Shown here: one piece after another, positions 1 to 9,787 of the stretch
Layout of the letters: every line of letters starts with the position of its first letter
Numbering within the stretch: position 1 is the first letter of the stretch
NCBI RefSeq assembly: GCF_023502145.1
Contig: NZ_JAMFLI010000009.1
Span: forward strand, 55,998 to 119,997
Direction: 5' to 3'
Length of the DNA: 64,000 bases
DNA from: Craterilacuibacter sp. RT1T
GTDB taxonomy: Bacteria; Pseudomonadota; Gammaproteobacteria; Burkholderiales; Chromobacteriaceae
Notes under the pieces: model-generated
Database searches by the model: none
What the model was told of the DNA's origin: nothing
Seen by the model: the letters and a program-made list of their open reading frames with translations, nothing else
Program-made: the position numbers and the translations under genes

Positions 1-3000
1 TTACCGGCCCCGTCCAGTCCGCGCAAAAACAGGTAACGCACGCCGCCGAACTGTCCATCCAGCGCAATGCCGCGACTGGCCAGATAGCGCTTGAGCGCGG
101 CGCAGTAGATCAGGTATTGCAGGTAGTAGTGCGCATGCGCGATCTCGTGCGCCAGGCGTTCGGGCGCGTAATCGGCGGCGTGTTCGCCCAGATGGTTGGA
201 TTTGTAATCGACGAGAAACCAGCGCCCGTCTATCACGCATGCCAGGTCGATGGCACCGGTGAGAAAGCCTTCCACCGTATGAAAGTCCAGCGTCGATGCC
301 GCAGCGCGCAAGGGCTCGGCCAAGCCCATGGCCGGGTCGGTCAGCACGCGGCGCAGGCGCGACACAGACAGCCGCGCCAAGGGCCGGGTGAAATTCAGCT
401 CGACCAGACGCTGCCCCGCCGGCACCTGGCGCAGACACACGCCCGCATCCAACGGTGCATCCAGCGTGCGCGCCACCATATCGCACACCGCGTCCAGCCA
501 GTGTTCGGCAAAGCCGAAACGCGCCAGCGTATGGGCGGCGACCTCGCGTATGCGCGCCTCGCCCCACTGAAAATCGATAGACTCGAAGACCGCATGCAAA
601 CAGGTGCCGGGACGGGCCCCGCGCGGGAAGCTGAAGCGGTTAAACGGCACGCTGTCGTCGACCTCCGCCAGTTGCAGCGCGCCCTGATCGTGGTCGGGTT
701 TTTCCGCCAGACGCGCCGGGGTTTTTGCCGTCAGCGCGGTAAAGCTGGTGACCCGCCACGGCGTATACAGCGTACGCGGCAGCACCGACAGCGACAGCCT
801 CTCGCCCTCGGGCGCGGGGGCCAGGCAATCGGTGCGCAAGCGCGGCGCCGGCAACAGGGAAAATGCGCCGCCCCCCCTTTGGCACAGGTCGGCCAGATCA
901 TCTTTAAGCGTGATCTCGTCCAGCTTGAGGCGCGACAGCTCGGCCAGCGAATCGATAGCGGCAGCATGCAATAGCCAGGACAGCGCCGCGCTTTCCATAC
1001 CCGACACATGGCGCCAACAGATCACCTGACGGTATTGGGCGCGGGTCAGCGCGACATACAGCAGACGCAGCTTTTCGCCCAGCGTTTCCTGGCGCGAAGC
1101 GGCGCGCGCCGCCTCATCAGCCAGACCATCGGGAACCAGCAAGGTCTGGCCGGAGGCGTGGTAACGCCAGAACGGGGTATCGGCGGCGTCCAGCTTGCCG
1201 TCCCACAAGAAGGGACAGAACACCAGCGGGTATTGCAGGCCTTTGGAAGTATGAATGGTCACGATCTTGACCAGCTGGGCATCGCTTTCCAGCCGCAAGA
1301 CCGCCTCTTCGCCAGCGGGCGGATGGGCGACGCGCCCTTCAAACCAGGCCAATAGCGGCGACAGGGCGCTTTTTTCTTCGCTTTGCTGCTGGATCAGTTC
1401 GGACAGATGGGCAAGATTGGTCAGCCGGCGCTCGCCGCCTTCTTGCGGCAAGAGCCGTAGCGCCAGCGCACTGCGGGCAAAAAAGCCGCGCCAGGCCGCC
1501 ATAAAGCCCTGCTCCTGCCAGCGCTCGAAGTCTTCGCGATTCAGGCGCAGGCAAGCTTCCCACGCTTCCTCGTCTTCGGCCAGGGCAAACAGCGCCTGCG
1601 CATCCAGCCCGTACAGCGAAGTCGCCAGCGCCGCGCGCAAGCGTCCCTCGCTGGCAGGCTCGGCCCAGGCGCGCAACAGCGCCAGCATCTCGCGCGCTTC
1701 CAGGCTGGAAAATACGCTCTCCTGTGTCAAGGCCACGCTGGCGATGCCGCGCAGGCGCAGCGCCTGGCGCATGCTCTCGCCCTGACGGTGGGTAGCCACC
1801 AGCACCGCCATATCGCCACCGGACAGGGCGCGGCCGTTGTCGCCCTTGAAAATCCGCGCCCGCCCTTCTGCCGCCAGATTCAGCAAGCGGGCGATTTCGT
1901 CGGCACAGACGGCCGCCGCCCACTCGCCGGCGCCCTCCTTGCCTTGCGCCTTGGGCGCGTCATTGTCCTGCCACAACACGGTAAACGGTGACTGATCGTC
2001 ATCCACTTCCAGACGCCCGCGCTGCTGGCTGTCGGCATTGACCGGGTAGTAGCGGATGTCTTCCAGCACAAAAGGATTGGGGCGGGCAAACAGGGTATTG
2101 ACCGCCTCGACCAGCGCCTCGCACGAGCGGCGGTTGGTGTCCAGCGTGTAGTGGTGGCTGGCATCGCTGCGCGCGGCAAGATAGGCAAAAATATCGGCCC
2201 CGCGAAAGCTGTAGATCGCCTGCTTGGGGTCGCCCACCAGAAACACCGGCGGCTGCGGCCGTGCCTCGACAAAGCAGCGGCGGAAAATATCGTACTGGAT
2301 GGGGTCGGTGTCCTGAAACTCGTCAATCAGCGCCACCTGAAAGCTGCGCGCCACATGGCTCGCCAGCAAAGGTCCGCTGGTTTTCTCGTTCAGTGCGCCA
2401 TACAGATCGGTCAGCAAATCATCGAAGCTGCGCCTGCGCTTATTGGCGCGCACGCGCTCGTGCTCGGCATTGATCCAGTCAATCAGCTCCAGCTTGAGGC
2501 GGATCACCGCATGCTCCACCCCCTGACGCAAGGCGCTGGCGCACAAAAGCCACGCCTCCACCAGGGCAAACAGCGGATGCTCGGGCGGCACAAAGCCCTT
2601 TTTCATAGCCCCGCTTAAACTGTCCGGCGTCAGCTTGAGCAGGTTTTTCAGATCGGCCTCGGACAAAAGGGACGGCGCGCTATCGGCCGCCAGCATGCGT
2701 TTTAGCAGGCGGGCAATATGCGCAACAATGGCCGGCTTGTAGCTGGTGGCTTTATACCCCTGCGTGCCGGTAAAGACCGCCAGCCCCTCGTCGACAGCGG
2801 CCGCCTTGAGCGCCTGCCATGCCGCATCCTGCGCCCCCAGCACCACCTCCAAATCCACCGCCGGCGGGCGCACCGCGGTGAGATAGGGGCGCGACAGATG
2901 CGGACGCACTGCCGTCAGCCAGCCATCCGGCGTCTCGCCGCTTTCGGCCAGCACCCGCGACAGGGTGGCATCCCTGACCACGCGCCGGCGCCAGAAATCG

Positions 3001-3482
3001 TCGGCCAACTCCATCAGCGCATCCAGATCGTCCACCACCAGTTCGGCTTCGAACGTCTGTGCGCTTTCAAATGCGGCATCGGTCAGTACGCGCTGGCAGA
3101 AGCCGTGAATGGTATAGATGGCCGCCGCATCAAAGCCGCTGATGGCGGCAGACAGGCGGGCAATGGCGCGGCTGCGCGCCTCGGGTGCGGCATAACGCGC
3201 GCACATGGCAGCCAGAAAAGGCTCGCTGGCATCTTCGCTCGACTCCAGCGCCAGCCGCGTCTCGACCAGACGCGCGCGCAGGCGCTCGCGCAACTCGGCC
3301 GTGGCGGCCTTGGTATAGGTCACCACCAGAATGCGGTCTATGGTCGGCGCGGGCGCATCGCCGTCTTCCAGCAGCAAGCGGGTAAACAGCGCGGCAATGG
3401 TCCAAGTCTTGCCGGTACCGGCCGAAGCCTCGATCAGATTAACGCCCGACAAGGGGCAATCTACGACATCCAGCGGCTTCAT
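1..3482 (-). CDS. recB: RecB, exodeoxyribonuclease V beta subunit (3' end outside window)
   Basis: RecB is the 3'-to-5' helicase and nuclease subunit of RecBCD, which processes double-strand breaks and loads RecA. The minus-strand frame opens at ATG 3482 and stays open to position 1, about 1160 codons against roughly 1180 in E. coli, so only a short C-terminal piece is missing. A Walker A motif AGTGKT lies at residues 21-26. Near the end the RecB nuclease motif DYKSNHLG is readable at about 188-209, with Asp at residue 1092 and Lys at 1094 (E. coli D1080 and K1082). The last visible residues, GGVRYLFLRG, also fit RecB. The start codon overlaps the recC stop in an ATGA junction, so the two are translationally coupled. 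recD would be expected beyond the left edge. Confidence 0.96.
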   Translation of the reverse strand, partial: MKPLDVVDCPLSGVNLIEASAGTGKTWTIAALFTRLLLEDGDAPAPTIDRILVVTYTKAATAELRERLRARLVETRLALESSEDASEPFLAAMCARYAAPEARSRAIARLSAAISGFDAAAIYTIHGFCQRVLTDAAFESAQTFEAELVVDDLDALMELADDFWRRRVVRDATLSRVLAESGETPDGWLTAVRPHLSRPYLTAVRPPAVDLEVVLGAQDAAWQALKAAAVDEGLAVFTGTQGYKATSYKPAIVAHIARLLKRMLAADSAPSLLSEADLKNLLKLTPDSLSGAMKKGFVPPEHPLFALVEAWLLCASALRQGVEHAVIRLKLELIDWINAEHERVRANKRRRSFDDLLTDLYGALNEKTSGPLLASHVARSFQVALIDEFQDTDPIQYDIFRRCFVEARPQPPVFLVGDPKQAIYSFRGADIFAYLAARSDASHHYTLDTNRRSCEALVEAVNTLFARPNPFVLEDIRYYPVNADSQQRGRLEVDDDQSPFTVLWQDNDAPKAQGKEGAGEWAAAVCADEIARLLNLAAEGRARIFKGDNGRALSGGDMAVLVATHRQGESMRQALRLRGIASVALTQESVFSSLEAREMLALLRAWAEPASEGRLRAALATSLYGLDAQALFALAEDEEAWEACLRLNREDFERWQEQGFMAAWRGFFARSALALRLLPQEGGERRLTNLAHLSELIQQQSEEKSALSPLLAWFEGRVAHPPAGEEAVLRLESDAQLVKIVTIHTSKGLQYPLVFCPFLWDGKLDAADTPFWRYHASGQTLLVPDGLADEAARAASRQETLGEKLRLLYVALTRAQYRQVICWRHVSGMESAALSWLLHAAAIDSLAELSRLKLDEITLKDDLADLCQRGGGAFSLLPAPRLRTDCLAPAPEGERLSLSVLPRTLYTPWRVTSFTALTAKTPARLAEKPDHDQGALQLAEVDDSVPFNRFSFPRGARPGTCLHAVFESIDFQWGEARIREVAAHTLARFGFAEHWLDAVCDMVARTLDAPLDAGVCLRQVPAGQRLVELNFTRPLARLSVSRLRRVLTDPAMGLAEPLRAAASTLDFHTVEGFLTGAIDLACVIDGRWFLVDYKSNHLGEHAADYAPERLAHEIAHAHYYLQYLIYCAALKRYLASRGIALDGQFGGVRYLFLRGLDGAG

Positions 3483-6400
3483 GCGGCGTCCTCCGTTTCT
3501 TCCTTGCCATCGAAGGCGGCCAGCATGGGCAGCAGCAACACCTCGGCCAGTTGCAAAAATTGTGCGTCCTGCAAGGGATCGCTGCCGCGAAACACCAGCT
3601 CGACCGCCGCCTCGCTCTTTTGCGGAAACTTGCCGCGCCCGGTAAAGCTCGGGTCCCACTCGGCGTAGGCTTTGCTGAGCGCCGCATCGCGCGCCGTCAC
3701 GTCATCAGCCAGGACCTTGGCGGCCGCAAGGCTGGTACGCGGGAAAAACGCCAGCGGCGCGCGCTGCCCCAGCGCATAAAACGACAGCCAGGCTTCCAGC
3801 TGCGCGGTGGCATCATCCACCGGCAACAGGGCCAGCGCATCTTCGTCATCCACCAGCAAGGAGGCCGGCATCACGCCTGCCGGGCGCAAGACGCACAGCA
3901 CCAGATGACGCAGCCAGAAGGCGATGCGCTCGCCGGCATGGGCACGCCGGGGCGTGGTCGTAATCAGCCCGCACGGGCGCAGGCCGGACAATTCGCCAGC
4001 CAGGGTAAAATCGCCTATCACCAGCCCTAGCGGCTCGGGCGGCAGGGTCGCATCGGCCAATTCATCCGGCAGGCGCGCGGCAAAGCGCGCACTTTGCCCC
4101 AGCTCGTCGGCAAGCCAGGCCTGGCCCAGCGCCGCCGGCGGCAACAGGCCCATGCCGGACAGGCGCGCCTTGACCGGCGCCAGCGGTTTGCCCGCATACA
4201 GCGCTGCCACCAAGGGGGTGCGTACCGCCACGCGGCTATTGCGATCCAGCGCAAACGGCTCGCGCGTTTCCATATCCTCCAGGGTCGCGGCCAGCCTGAC
4301 CCCGAGCTGGTCGCCCAAATAACTGCGCACCGGGTTTTGCCAGAAACGGATCAAGGCCGACAAGGCCACCACGCGCGGCGCCGTTAGCGGCAAGGGCGTG
4401 GCAAAAGGCAAGGGCGCATGGCGCGGCGCGGACAGGGCGGCATAATAGGCCGGCTCGAAACTGGCCTCGGCCGTGGCGGCATAATTGCTGCGGGCAAAAG
4501 GCTGCAGGCTATGCTGTTGCAGCAAGCTTTTGCCGGCATCGGTGCCGGTCATGGCGCAGAGGCAATCGAGCAGCTCGGACACCAGCGCCGAAGGCGGCAA
4601 GGGCTCGTCGCTACGCGCCGAACGCCCGACCCAGGACAGGTATAACGCCTCGCGCGCAGATAGAATGGCTTCCAGAAACAGATAGCGGTCATCGAAACGG
4701 CGCGAACGGTCGCCCTTTTGCGGATGGCGCGCAATCAAGTCGAAGCTGACCGGGCGCTCGTCGCGCGGATACGCACCGTCATTCATGCCGATCAGGCACA
4801 GCACGCGAAACGGAATCGAGCGCATCGGCACCATGGCGCAAAACGTCACCCGCCCGGCCAGAAAACCCGAGCCCGACGCCTGCTTAAGGCGGCGCTGTAT
4901 ATAGTCGCGCACCACAGGCAACCCCACCGCCTGGCTATAGGCGGCGAGTGTCGCATCCTCGGCCAGTTCGGCGGCGGCATCAAACAATACCGCCAGCGCG
5001 TCTTCCTCTTCGGCATTCACGCTGAACAAGGCATTGGCCGCCTCACCCAGCCGTGTCGCCCACAGCTGTGGCGTCGCCGCCTGCTGCCACAGCTCAGCCA
5101 GCTCAAACAGGGTCTCGATCAAGGAGGCGAAGCGCGCCAGTGTCTCACTGAGCGAGCCGCCGGCGCCGCCGGCCGGCAGCAGCCCGCCAAACAGGGGCGA
5201 GCGCGTGTCGCCGGCCATGGCCTCAGGCAGAATGCCGCCCAGCAGCAGGCGATCCAGCCCCCAGCGCCAGGTGTGGTGCGCATCATCCGGCAAACCCAGC
5301 GCCCGCTTGTGCGCGGCATCGCGCCCCCAGCGTATGCCGCTGGCGCGTACCCAGTCGTGGATAAAAGGCACATCCGTCGCCGTCAGACCGAAGCGCGCCA
5401 GCAAGGCATCGCAGTCCAGCAGCGACAGCACATCATCGGCGGCAAAACGCGAGTCGAGCAAATCCAGCAGCGCGGCAAAGCTGGCCAGCAAGGGCTGCTC
5501 GCGCGCAACGGTACGGTCGGCGATGGTATAGGGAATATTGGCGGCACCGGCATCGCTGCGCTTGCCAAATACGCTGTCGATAAACGGCGCGTAGGCATTG
5601 ATGTCGGGGGTGAGCACCACGATATCGGCCGGCGTCAGGCTGCTGTCGGCCGCAAAGCGCGCCAGCAACCGGTCTTTGAGCACTTCCAGCTCGCGCATCG
5701 CGCCGTGGGTGGCATGCAGTTCGATGGAACGGTCGTCGACCGCCTGCATCGCCGGCACATAGCTGCCAAGCCCGGGGTTGGCCAGCGTCAGCATATCGCG
5801 CTGCAAGCGCGATAACAGGCTGCCCTCCTCCCCCGCGTCGTATAGCGGATGCGAATCCAGTTCGGCATCGCCGGCAATCAGATCGAAAAAGTCGCGCCCC
5901 TGCTTGCCCAGCGAAGCCAGCAAGGGATGGCCCTGCGCCGCCGCCACCGCTTCCGTGTCAAACAGGTCGCGCTGGTGGCGCGCCTCCACCAGATCTCCCC
6001 AATAGGCTTCGCACGGGTTCAGGGTAAATAGGAACACCTCGGTCAGCGCGGAGAGACGCTTGACCAGCGCCAGATACATGGGCGCCAGATTGGAGATGCC
6101 GAACAGAATCACCCGCTCGGGCAGATGGGCGCGCGTCAGCGACGACAAAAAATCATCCAGCAGGCGCACCCGGTGACGCGTGGCATCTTCGGCGGCCAAT
6201 ACCCGCCACAAGGCGGCCTGCCATGCCTCGTCTTCGCCCAGCCCCTGCAACTCGCCCCTCTCCCAGGCCCGTATCCACTGCGGGCGGAACACCAGATACT
6301 GGTCGAAAATGTCGGCCACCTTGCCGGAGAGCTCGAACGCGGCCGTCTCGCCGCCCTCCAGATAGCGCGCCAGCGCCTGATACGGCTCGCCGCTCAGCGT

Positions 6401-6700
6401 CGGCAACAAGGCCATCAGCCGCCAGCTCAATACCTCGGGGGCGAAAGTCGATTTTCTGGGCAGGCCCGGCAACACTTTTTGCATCAGCTGCCAGGCAAAC
6501 GCCGCCGGCAGCACAAAATCGAGATGGGCGGCGATGCCGGCTTTCTTCGCCAGATCCAGCGTAATCCAGCGCCCCATGCCGCGGCTTTGCACCAGGACGG
6601 TTTCGGCGGCAAACGGGTCGGACAAGGGCGCAGCCTGTTGCACCGTGGCCAGCAAAGTACCCAGCGTTTCCAGACGGTTGGATTGATACAGATGCAACAT
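3479..6700 (-). CDS. recC: RecC, exodeoxyribonuclease V gamma subunit
   Basis: RecC scaffolds RecBCD and recognises Chi. The protein is 1073 aa against 1122 in E. coli. I chose ATG 6700 because the N-terminus MLHLYQSNRLETL aligns with the E. coli start MLRVYHSNRLDVL. The open frame continues upstream to 6919 but that part has no family resemblance. Further family features include ILVQS-type VLVQSRGMGRWI, DFVLPAAFAWQLMQKVLP near residue 65, and FDQYLVFRPQWI. It is followed by recB with a 4-base overlap. The divergent neighbour, a SirB2-like gene, begins 81 bases away, so the promoters of both must lie in 6701-6781. Confidence 0.96.
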   Translation of the reverse strand: MLHLYQSNRLETLGTLLATVQQAAPLSDPFAAETVLVQSRGMGRWITLDLAKKAGIAAHLDFVLPAAFAWQLMQKVLPGLPRKSTFAPEVLSWRLMALLPTLSGEPYQALARYLEGGETAAFELSGKVADIFDQYLVFRPQWIRAWERGELQGLGEDEAWQAALWRVLAAEDATRHRVRLLDDFLSSLTRAHLPERVILFGISNLAPMYLALVKRLSALTEVFLFTLNPCEAYWGDLVEARHQRDLFDTEAVAAAQGHPLLASLGKQGRDFFDLIAGDAELDSHPLYDAGEEGSLLSRLQRDMLTLANPGLGSYVPAMQAVDDRSIELHATHGAMRELEVLKDRLLARFAADSSLTPADIVVLTPDINAYAPFIDSVFGKRSDAGAANIPYTIADRTVAREQPLLASFAALLDLLDSRFAADDVLSLLDCDALLARFGLTATDVPFIHDWVRASGIRWGRDAAHKRALGLPDDAHHTWRWGLDRLLLGGILPEAMAGDTRSPLFGGLLPAGGAGGSLSETLARFASLIETLFELAELWQQAATPQLWATRLGEAANALFSVNAEEEDALAVLFDAAAELAEDATLAAYSQAVGLPVVRDYIQRRLKQASGSGFLAGRVTFCAMVPMRSIPFRVLCLIGMNDGAYPRDERPVSFDLIARHPQKGDRSRRFDDRYLFLEAILSAREALYLSWVGRSARSDEPLPPSALVSELLDCLCAMTGTDAGKSLLQQHSLQPFARSNYAATAEASFEPAYYAALSAPRHAPLPFATPLPLTAPRVVALSALIRFWQNPVRSYLGDQLGVRLAATLEDMETREPFALDRNSRVAVRTPLVAALYAGKPLAPVKARLSGMGLLPPAALGQAWLADELGQSARFAARLPDELADATLPPEPLGLVIGDFTLAGELSGLRPCGLITTTPRRAHAGERIAFWLRHLVLCVLRPAGVMPASLLVDDEDALALLPVDDATAQLEAWLSFYALGQRAPLAFFPRTSLAAAKVLADDVTARDAALSKAYAEWDPSFTGRGKFPQKSEAAVELVFRGSDPLQDAQFLQLAEVLLLPMLAAFDGKEETEDAA

Positions 6701-6781
6701 GGCAAACACTCTCATCAGACCCGGTCCGACAGTGTAACATCCCCCCTCCACCTTATGCCCGAGGCCTAACAGGAACCCGAT

Positions 6782-7165
6782 ATGTACCCGTACCTGATGC
6801 TCAAACATGCCCATGCCGGCTTTGCCTACCTGACTTTGCTGTCGTTCGCCATCCGCGCCGGGCTGATGCTGGCCGGCTCGCCGCTCCTGCAAAGCAAGCT
6901 CGCGCGCATCCTGCCGCATATTATCGACACCCTGCTGCTGGCCTGTGCCGTGGCACTGGTGGTACTGGGCGCCTGGCCCTTGTCCTCGCCGTGGATTGTC
7001 GCCAAGATCGTCGCCCTGCTCGGCTATGTCGCACTGGGCACCATCGCCCTTAAGCGCGGGCGCACGCCGCAGATCCGCCAGGCGGCGCTGCTCGCTTCTT
7101 TCGCCTTGCTGGCCTATATCTTTGCTGTGGCCAAAACCAAGATGATCGCGCCCTTCCTGTTCTGA
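6782..7165 (+). CDS. SirB2 family integral membrane protein
   Basis: A 127-residue, very hydrophobic protein with about four membrane segments. The N-terminus (YLMLKHAHAGFAYLTLLSF) and the segment LARILPHIIDTLLL, with conserved His in the first and second helices, match the SirB2 family. The family was named from a Salmonella invasion regulator but its biochemical role is unknown; it is widespread in proteobacteria. An AGGA ribosome-binding site sits 7 bases before ATG 6782. The gene stands alone, divergent from recC and closed by a strong hairpin terminator. Confidence 0.85.
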   Translation: MYPYLMLKHAHAGFAYLTLLSFAIRAGLMLAGSPLLQSKLARILPHIIDTLLLACAVALVVLGAWPLSSPWIVAKIVALLGYVALGTIALKRGRTPQIRQAALLASFALLAYIFAVAKTKMIAPFLF

Positions 7166-7178
7166 TCCCCGACCCGCC

Positions 7179-7217
7179 GGCCCGCGACGCCATCTTGCGT
7201 GGCGGGCCGTATTTTTT
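7179..7217 (+). terminator. Rho-independent terminator after the SirB2-like gene
   Basis: The arms GGCCCGC (7179-7185) and GCGGGCC (7202-7208) can pair, and a run of six T follows at 7212-7217. The 16-base loop is rather long. It separates the SirB2-like gene from the first pilin cassette. Confidence 0.75.
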
Positions 7218-7336
7218 GTAGCGCCCGCAGCAAGCCATGCAAATGGCGGCTAAAACCAGAGGATGTTAAGCACAAGAAATAAGCCGATAGCGTCAGCTAC
7301 CCTCACGCCATGCGGCAGCGCGCGGATAATATCGCC

Positions 7337-7759
7337 ATGGTTTATAAACAACATCCCGGCTTTACCCTGATCGAGCTGCTCATCACCATGGCGATCGTCG
7401 GCATTCTCGCGGCCATTGCCCTGCCCGCTTATCAAGGCTATGTGCAAAAGGCGCGACGGACCGATGCCCAAACCGCCATCATGCGCATTCAGCAAGCGCA
7501 AATCCGCCATCGCGGTTTTGACGTCAGCTACGCCGCCTCCCTGAGTGCACTGACACCCGCCCAGTCCGCCACCAGCGAACAGGGGGACTACACCCTGTCC
7601 ACCGGCATTCCGGCAGGCGAGGCCGCCAGCAGTGCTTTTTATGTAGAAGCCAAGGTTCGCGCGGGCTCGGCGCAGCAAGCCGATAGTGCCTGCCAGACCT
7701 TGCGTCTGGAGCAAGTCGGCACCCAAACCCGCCGCACGCCGGCGGCCTGCTGGGCTTGA
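7337..7759 (+). CDS. PilE-like type IV pilin (cassette A)
   Basis: Type IV prepilin of 140 aa. A short basic leader ends in Gly, followed by the prepilin peptidase site G^FTLIELL with Glu at +5 and a hydrophobic N-terminal helix ([21 protein letters not shown]). The C-terminal part holds two Cys (SACQT and AACWA), as expected for the pilin disulphide loop. ATG 7337 gives an 8-residue leader; an upstream in-frame start at 7310 would lengthen it to 17. It opens a five-gene run whose genes overlap by 1-4 bases. PilE-like proteins at the ends of minor-pilin operons are normally minor pilins, not the main fibre subunit; that role is inferred here. Confidence 0.88.
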   Translation: MVYKQHPGFTLIELLITMAIVGILAAIALPAYQGYVQKARRTDAQTAIMRIQQAQIRHRGFDVSYAASLSALTPAQSATSEQGDYTLSTGIPAGEAASSAFYVEAKVRAGSAQQADSACQTLRLEQVGTQTRRTPAACWA

Positions 7760-8250
7760 TGATGCACACACGCCGCGGTTTTACCCTGATCGAAATGCTG
7801 GTCACCCTGTCGGTACTGGCCATTTTGCTGGCGCTCGCCATGCCCAGCCTGTCTGCCTGGTTTGCCCGCGCACGCCTGGCCGGTGCGACCGAGTCGCTCA
7901 CCGATACGCTGCGCTTTGCACGCAAGCAGGCCATCACGCGGCAACAGCCCATCTGGCTGCAAACCCGTAGTGGTGACGACTGGTCGCTGATTGTCAGCCA
8001 GAACAGGAACGAAAGCTGCGCGCAGGCACTGGCCTGCATCCGTGCGGCAGACTACCGTGGCGTATCGCTGGCAACACAAGGCTTGCCGGCACAGATCCGT
8101 TTCTCCCCGCTCAAGGGCCTGCCGCAAAACGCGGCGGGCACCGCTTTAGGTGAAGCCCGCTGGATGCTGACGCAGCCAAACTGTAGCGACAGCATCATCA
8201 AGCTGCTGCCAACCGGCTTTATCCACGCCAGCCAGGCCCGTTGCCCATGA
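7759..8250 (+). CDS. GspH/FimT family pseudopilin (cassette A)
   Basis: Minor pilin of 163 aa with leader MMHTRRG^FTLIEML, Glu at +5, and the helix VTLSVLAILLALAMPSLSAW. After the helix comes the GspH/FimT-type region (RLAGATESLTDTLRFARKQA), where the family's LxxARxxAI pattern is recognisable. GspH/FimT proteins sit in the priming complex at the pilus tip. The ATG at 7759 overlaps the preceding TGA by one base, and a TTG at 7756 is a less likely start. The stop overlaps the next start as ATGA. Confidence 0.88.
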   Translation: MMHTRRGFTLIEMLVTLSVLAILLALAMPSLSAWFARARLAGATESLTDTLRFARKQAITRQQPIWLQTRSGDDWSLIVSQNRNESCAQALACIRAADYRGVSLATQGLPAQIRFSPLKGLPQNAAGTALGEARWMLTQPNCSDSIIKLLPTGFIHASQARCP

Positions 8251-8834
8251 AAAAACACCTCGGCTTTACCCTGACGGAAATGATGATCGCCCTGCTTATC
8301 GGCCTGCTTGTGCTGCTGGCGGTATCGACCCTGTTCGTCAACTTCACCACCAACGCCAGCCATGACCGCCAACAAGCTGCGCTGCGCGCCATGATGGATA
8401 GCGCCATGAGCAGCATGGCCATGTTTTTGCGCCGTGCAGGCTACGCCGGCGAGGCAGACCCGGCGCCCTACGCCCGTATTTTTATCGGACAAAACGGCCA
8501 TTGCCTGCGCTTTGCCCATGCCAGCCCGCCCGGCGAGAGCGCGCAGGACCCGCATTTTTACGCTCTGCGCCTGAAACAGCAGGACGGCAAGGGCCGCATC
8601 CAGCAATTGGCTACCGACCAGGATAATTGGCATTGTGATGCGCCCGATGCCGACTGGCAGGATCTGACCCTGCCGGCAGCAGGCTCGGTGACCGGGCTAA
8701 GCTTTAGCCAGAGCGGGCGCGACGGCATTCATATTGCACTGAGCGCACAGCAAAGCGGGCTTGCCACCCTATCGCTAGGCGCGACCATCACCCCGCGCAA
8801 CCACCCGATCATTATTCAGGAGGCGACGCCATGA
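8247..8834 (+). CDS. PilW-like minor pilin (cassette A)
   Basis: Prepilin of 195 aa with leader MKKHLG^FTLTEMMIALLIG, Glu at +5. The region after the helix (DRQQAALRAMMDSAMSSMAMFLRRAGYAG) has the PilW pattern of a helical linker followed by R-x-AGY/F, and the late segment GLSFSQSG resembles the PilW strand that precedes the C-terminus. It is short for PilW, which usually has 250-370 residues; the cassette B homologue has 365. It is coupled to both neighbours by 4-base ATGA overlaps. Confidence 0.8.
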   Translation: MKKHLGFTLTEMMIALLIGLLVLLAVSTLFVNFTTNASHDRQQAALRAMMDSAMSSMAMFLRRAGYAGEADPAPYARIFIGQNGHCLRFAHASPPGESAQDPHFYALRLKQQDGKGRIQQLATDQDNWHCDAPDADWQDLTLPAAGSVTGLSFSQSGRDGIHIALSAQQSGLATLSLGATITPRNHPIIIQEATP

Positions 8835-9787
8835 AAATGCAACGCGGCGCAGCCACCTTGCTGCTTGTGATGTCGCTGCTGGCGCTGATCTCGCTGGCCT
8901 TGCTCTACACCTCGCGTCACGTCCTGATCGAACACTTCAATGCCCAGGCCCAGCATAAATACCATCAGGCGCTGGGCTATGCCGAACAAGGGCTGGAGGC
9001 GGCCCGCCTGCGCCTGGCACAAGCAGAAACAACGCCGCCACCGGCAAACAGCCACTATCAGGTGCGCTTCGACCCCCTGCCGGCCAAGCGCATCCGCGTC
9101 AATAGCCGGGGCAGCTACGATGGCTATCACGTCGATGTACAGCAGTTGTTCCAGCTGGAAGCGGTCACGGCGCTCACCCTGCCTTGCGGCAAGCACGGTG
9201 GCAAAACCAGCCGTAGTCCCCAGCATGATCCGGTACTGGCCATCACCGGCAAACTCGACTTTTTCGGCACGATTCACCAGGCTCATGGCTCGGCAGGCGC
9301 ACAGCCGGCATCGTGCTTTCCGGTCGGCGAGGATCTGGATACCGGCTCGTCCAACCCCCGCCCCAACGACAGCATGCCCGACTGGGGCGGCGCACTGGCA
9401 GACAAGCCACCAGCGGTTGATGTGCCTAATAGCAGCGGTCAGCCACTGGACTGCAAGGCGCTGCAGCAAGCCATCGCCGATGCGCGCGGCGGCAACAAAC
9501 CCTGGGTGATAGCAGGCCCGGTCAAGCTGGAAGGAAGCTGTCCTATCAATGCAAAAGGGCAGCCGCAGGATATCGTGATCGTGGGCGACGTCAGCATGCG
9601 GGGAGCTCTGTCGCTGATGCAGGCCAATCTGCTGATTATCGGTGATCTGATCGGCCGCCCCATGAGCGCGTTGACGATCTACGGCACGGCCAACGGCTTC
9701 AATTTTGATCAACTGGAGACGGATGCAAACAGTCAAACCGCCAAAGCCATCCCCGGCAGCTGGATAGATAGCGCAGGGACACCATGA
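8831..9787 (+). CDS. PilX-like minor pilin with a long C-terminal domain (cassette A)
   Basis: Protein of 318 aa. The N-terminus MKMQRGAATLLLVMSLLALISLALLYTSRH has the PilX form, with RGA before a hydrophobic helix and no Glu at +5, followed by the family's YHQALGYAEQGLEAARLRL helix. The first 110 residues look like ordinary PilX (usually about 160-200 aa in total). The remaining 200 residues are extra. They contain repeated strand-like units such as ITGKLDFFGTIHQ, IVIVGDVSMRGAL and LLIIGDLIG, which suggest a right-handed beta-helix or bactofilin-like fold, but I do not recognise the domain. It is coupled to pilW and the following gene by 4-base overlaps. Confidence 0.72.
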   Translation: MKMQRGAATLLLVMSLLALISLALLYTSRHVLIEHFNAQAQHKYHQALGYAEQGLEAARLRLAQAETTPPPANSHYQVRFDPLPAKRIRVNSRGSYDGYHVDVQQLFQLEAVTALTLPCGKHGGKTSRSPQHDPVLAITGKLDFFGTIHQAHGSAGAQPASCFPVGEDLDTGSSNPRPNDSMPDWGGALADKPPAVDVPNSSGQPLDCKALQQAIADARGGNKPWVIAGPVKLEGSCPINAKGQPQDIVIVGDVSMRGALSLMQANLLIIGDLIGRPMSALTIYGTANGFNFDQLETDANSQTAKAIPGSWIDSAGTP

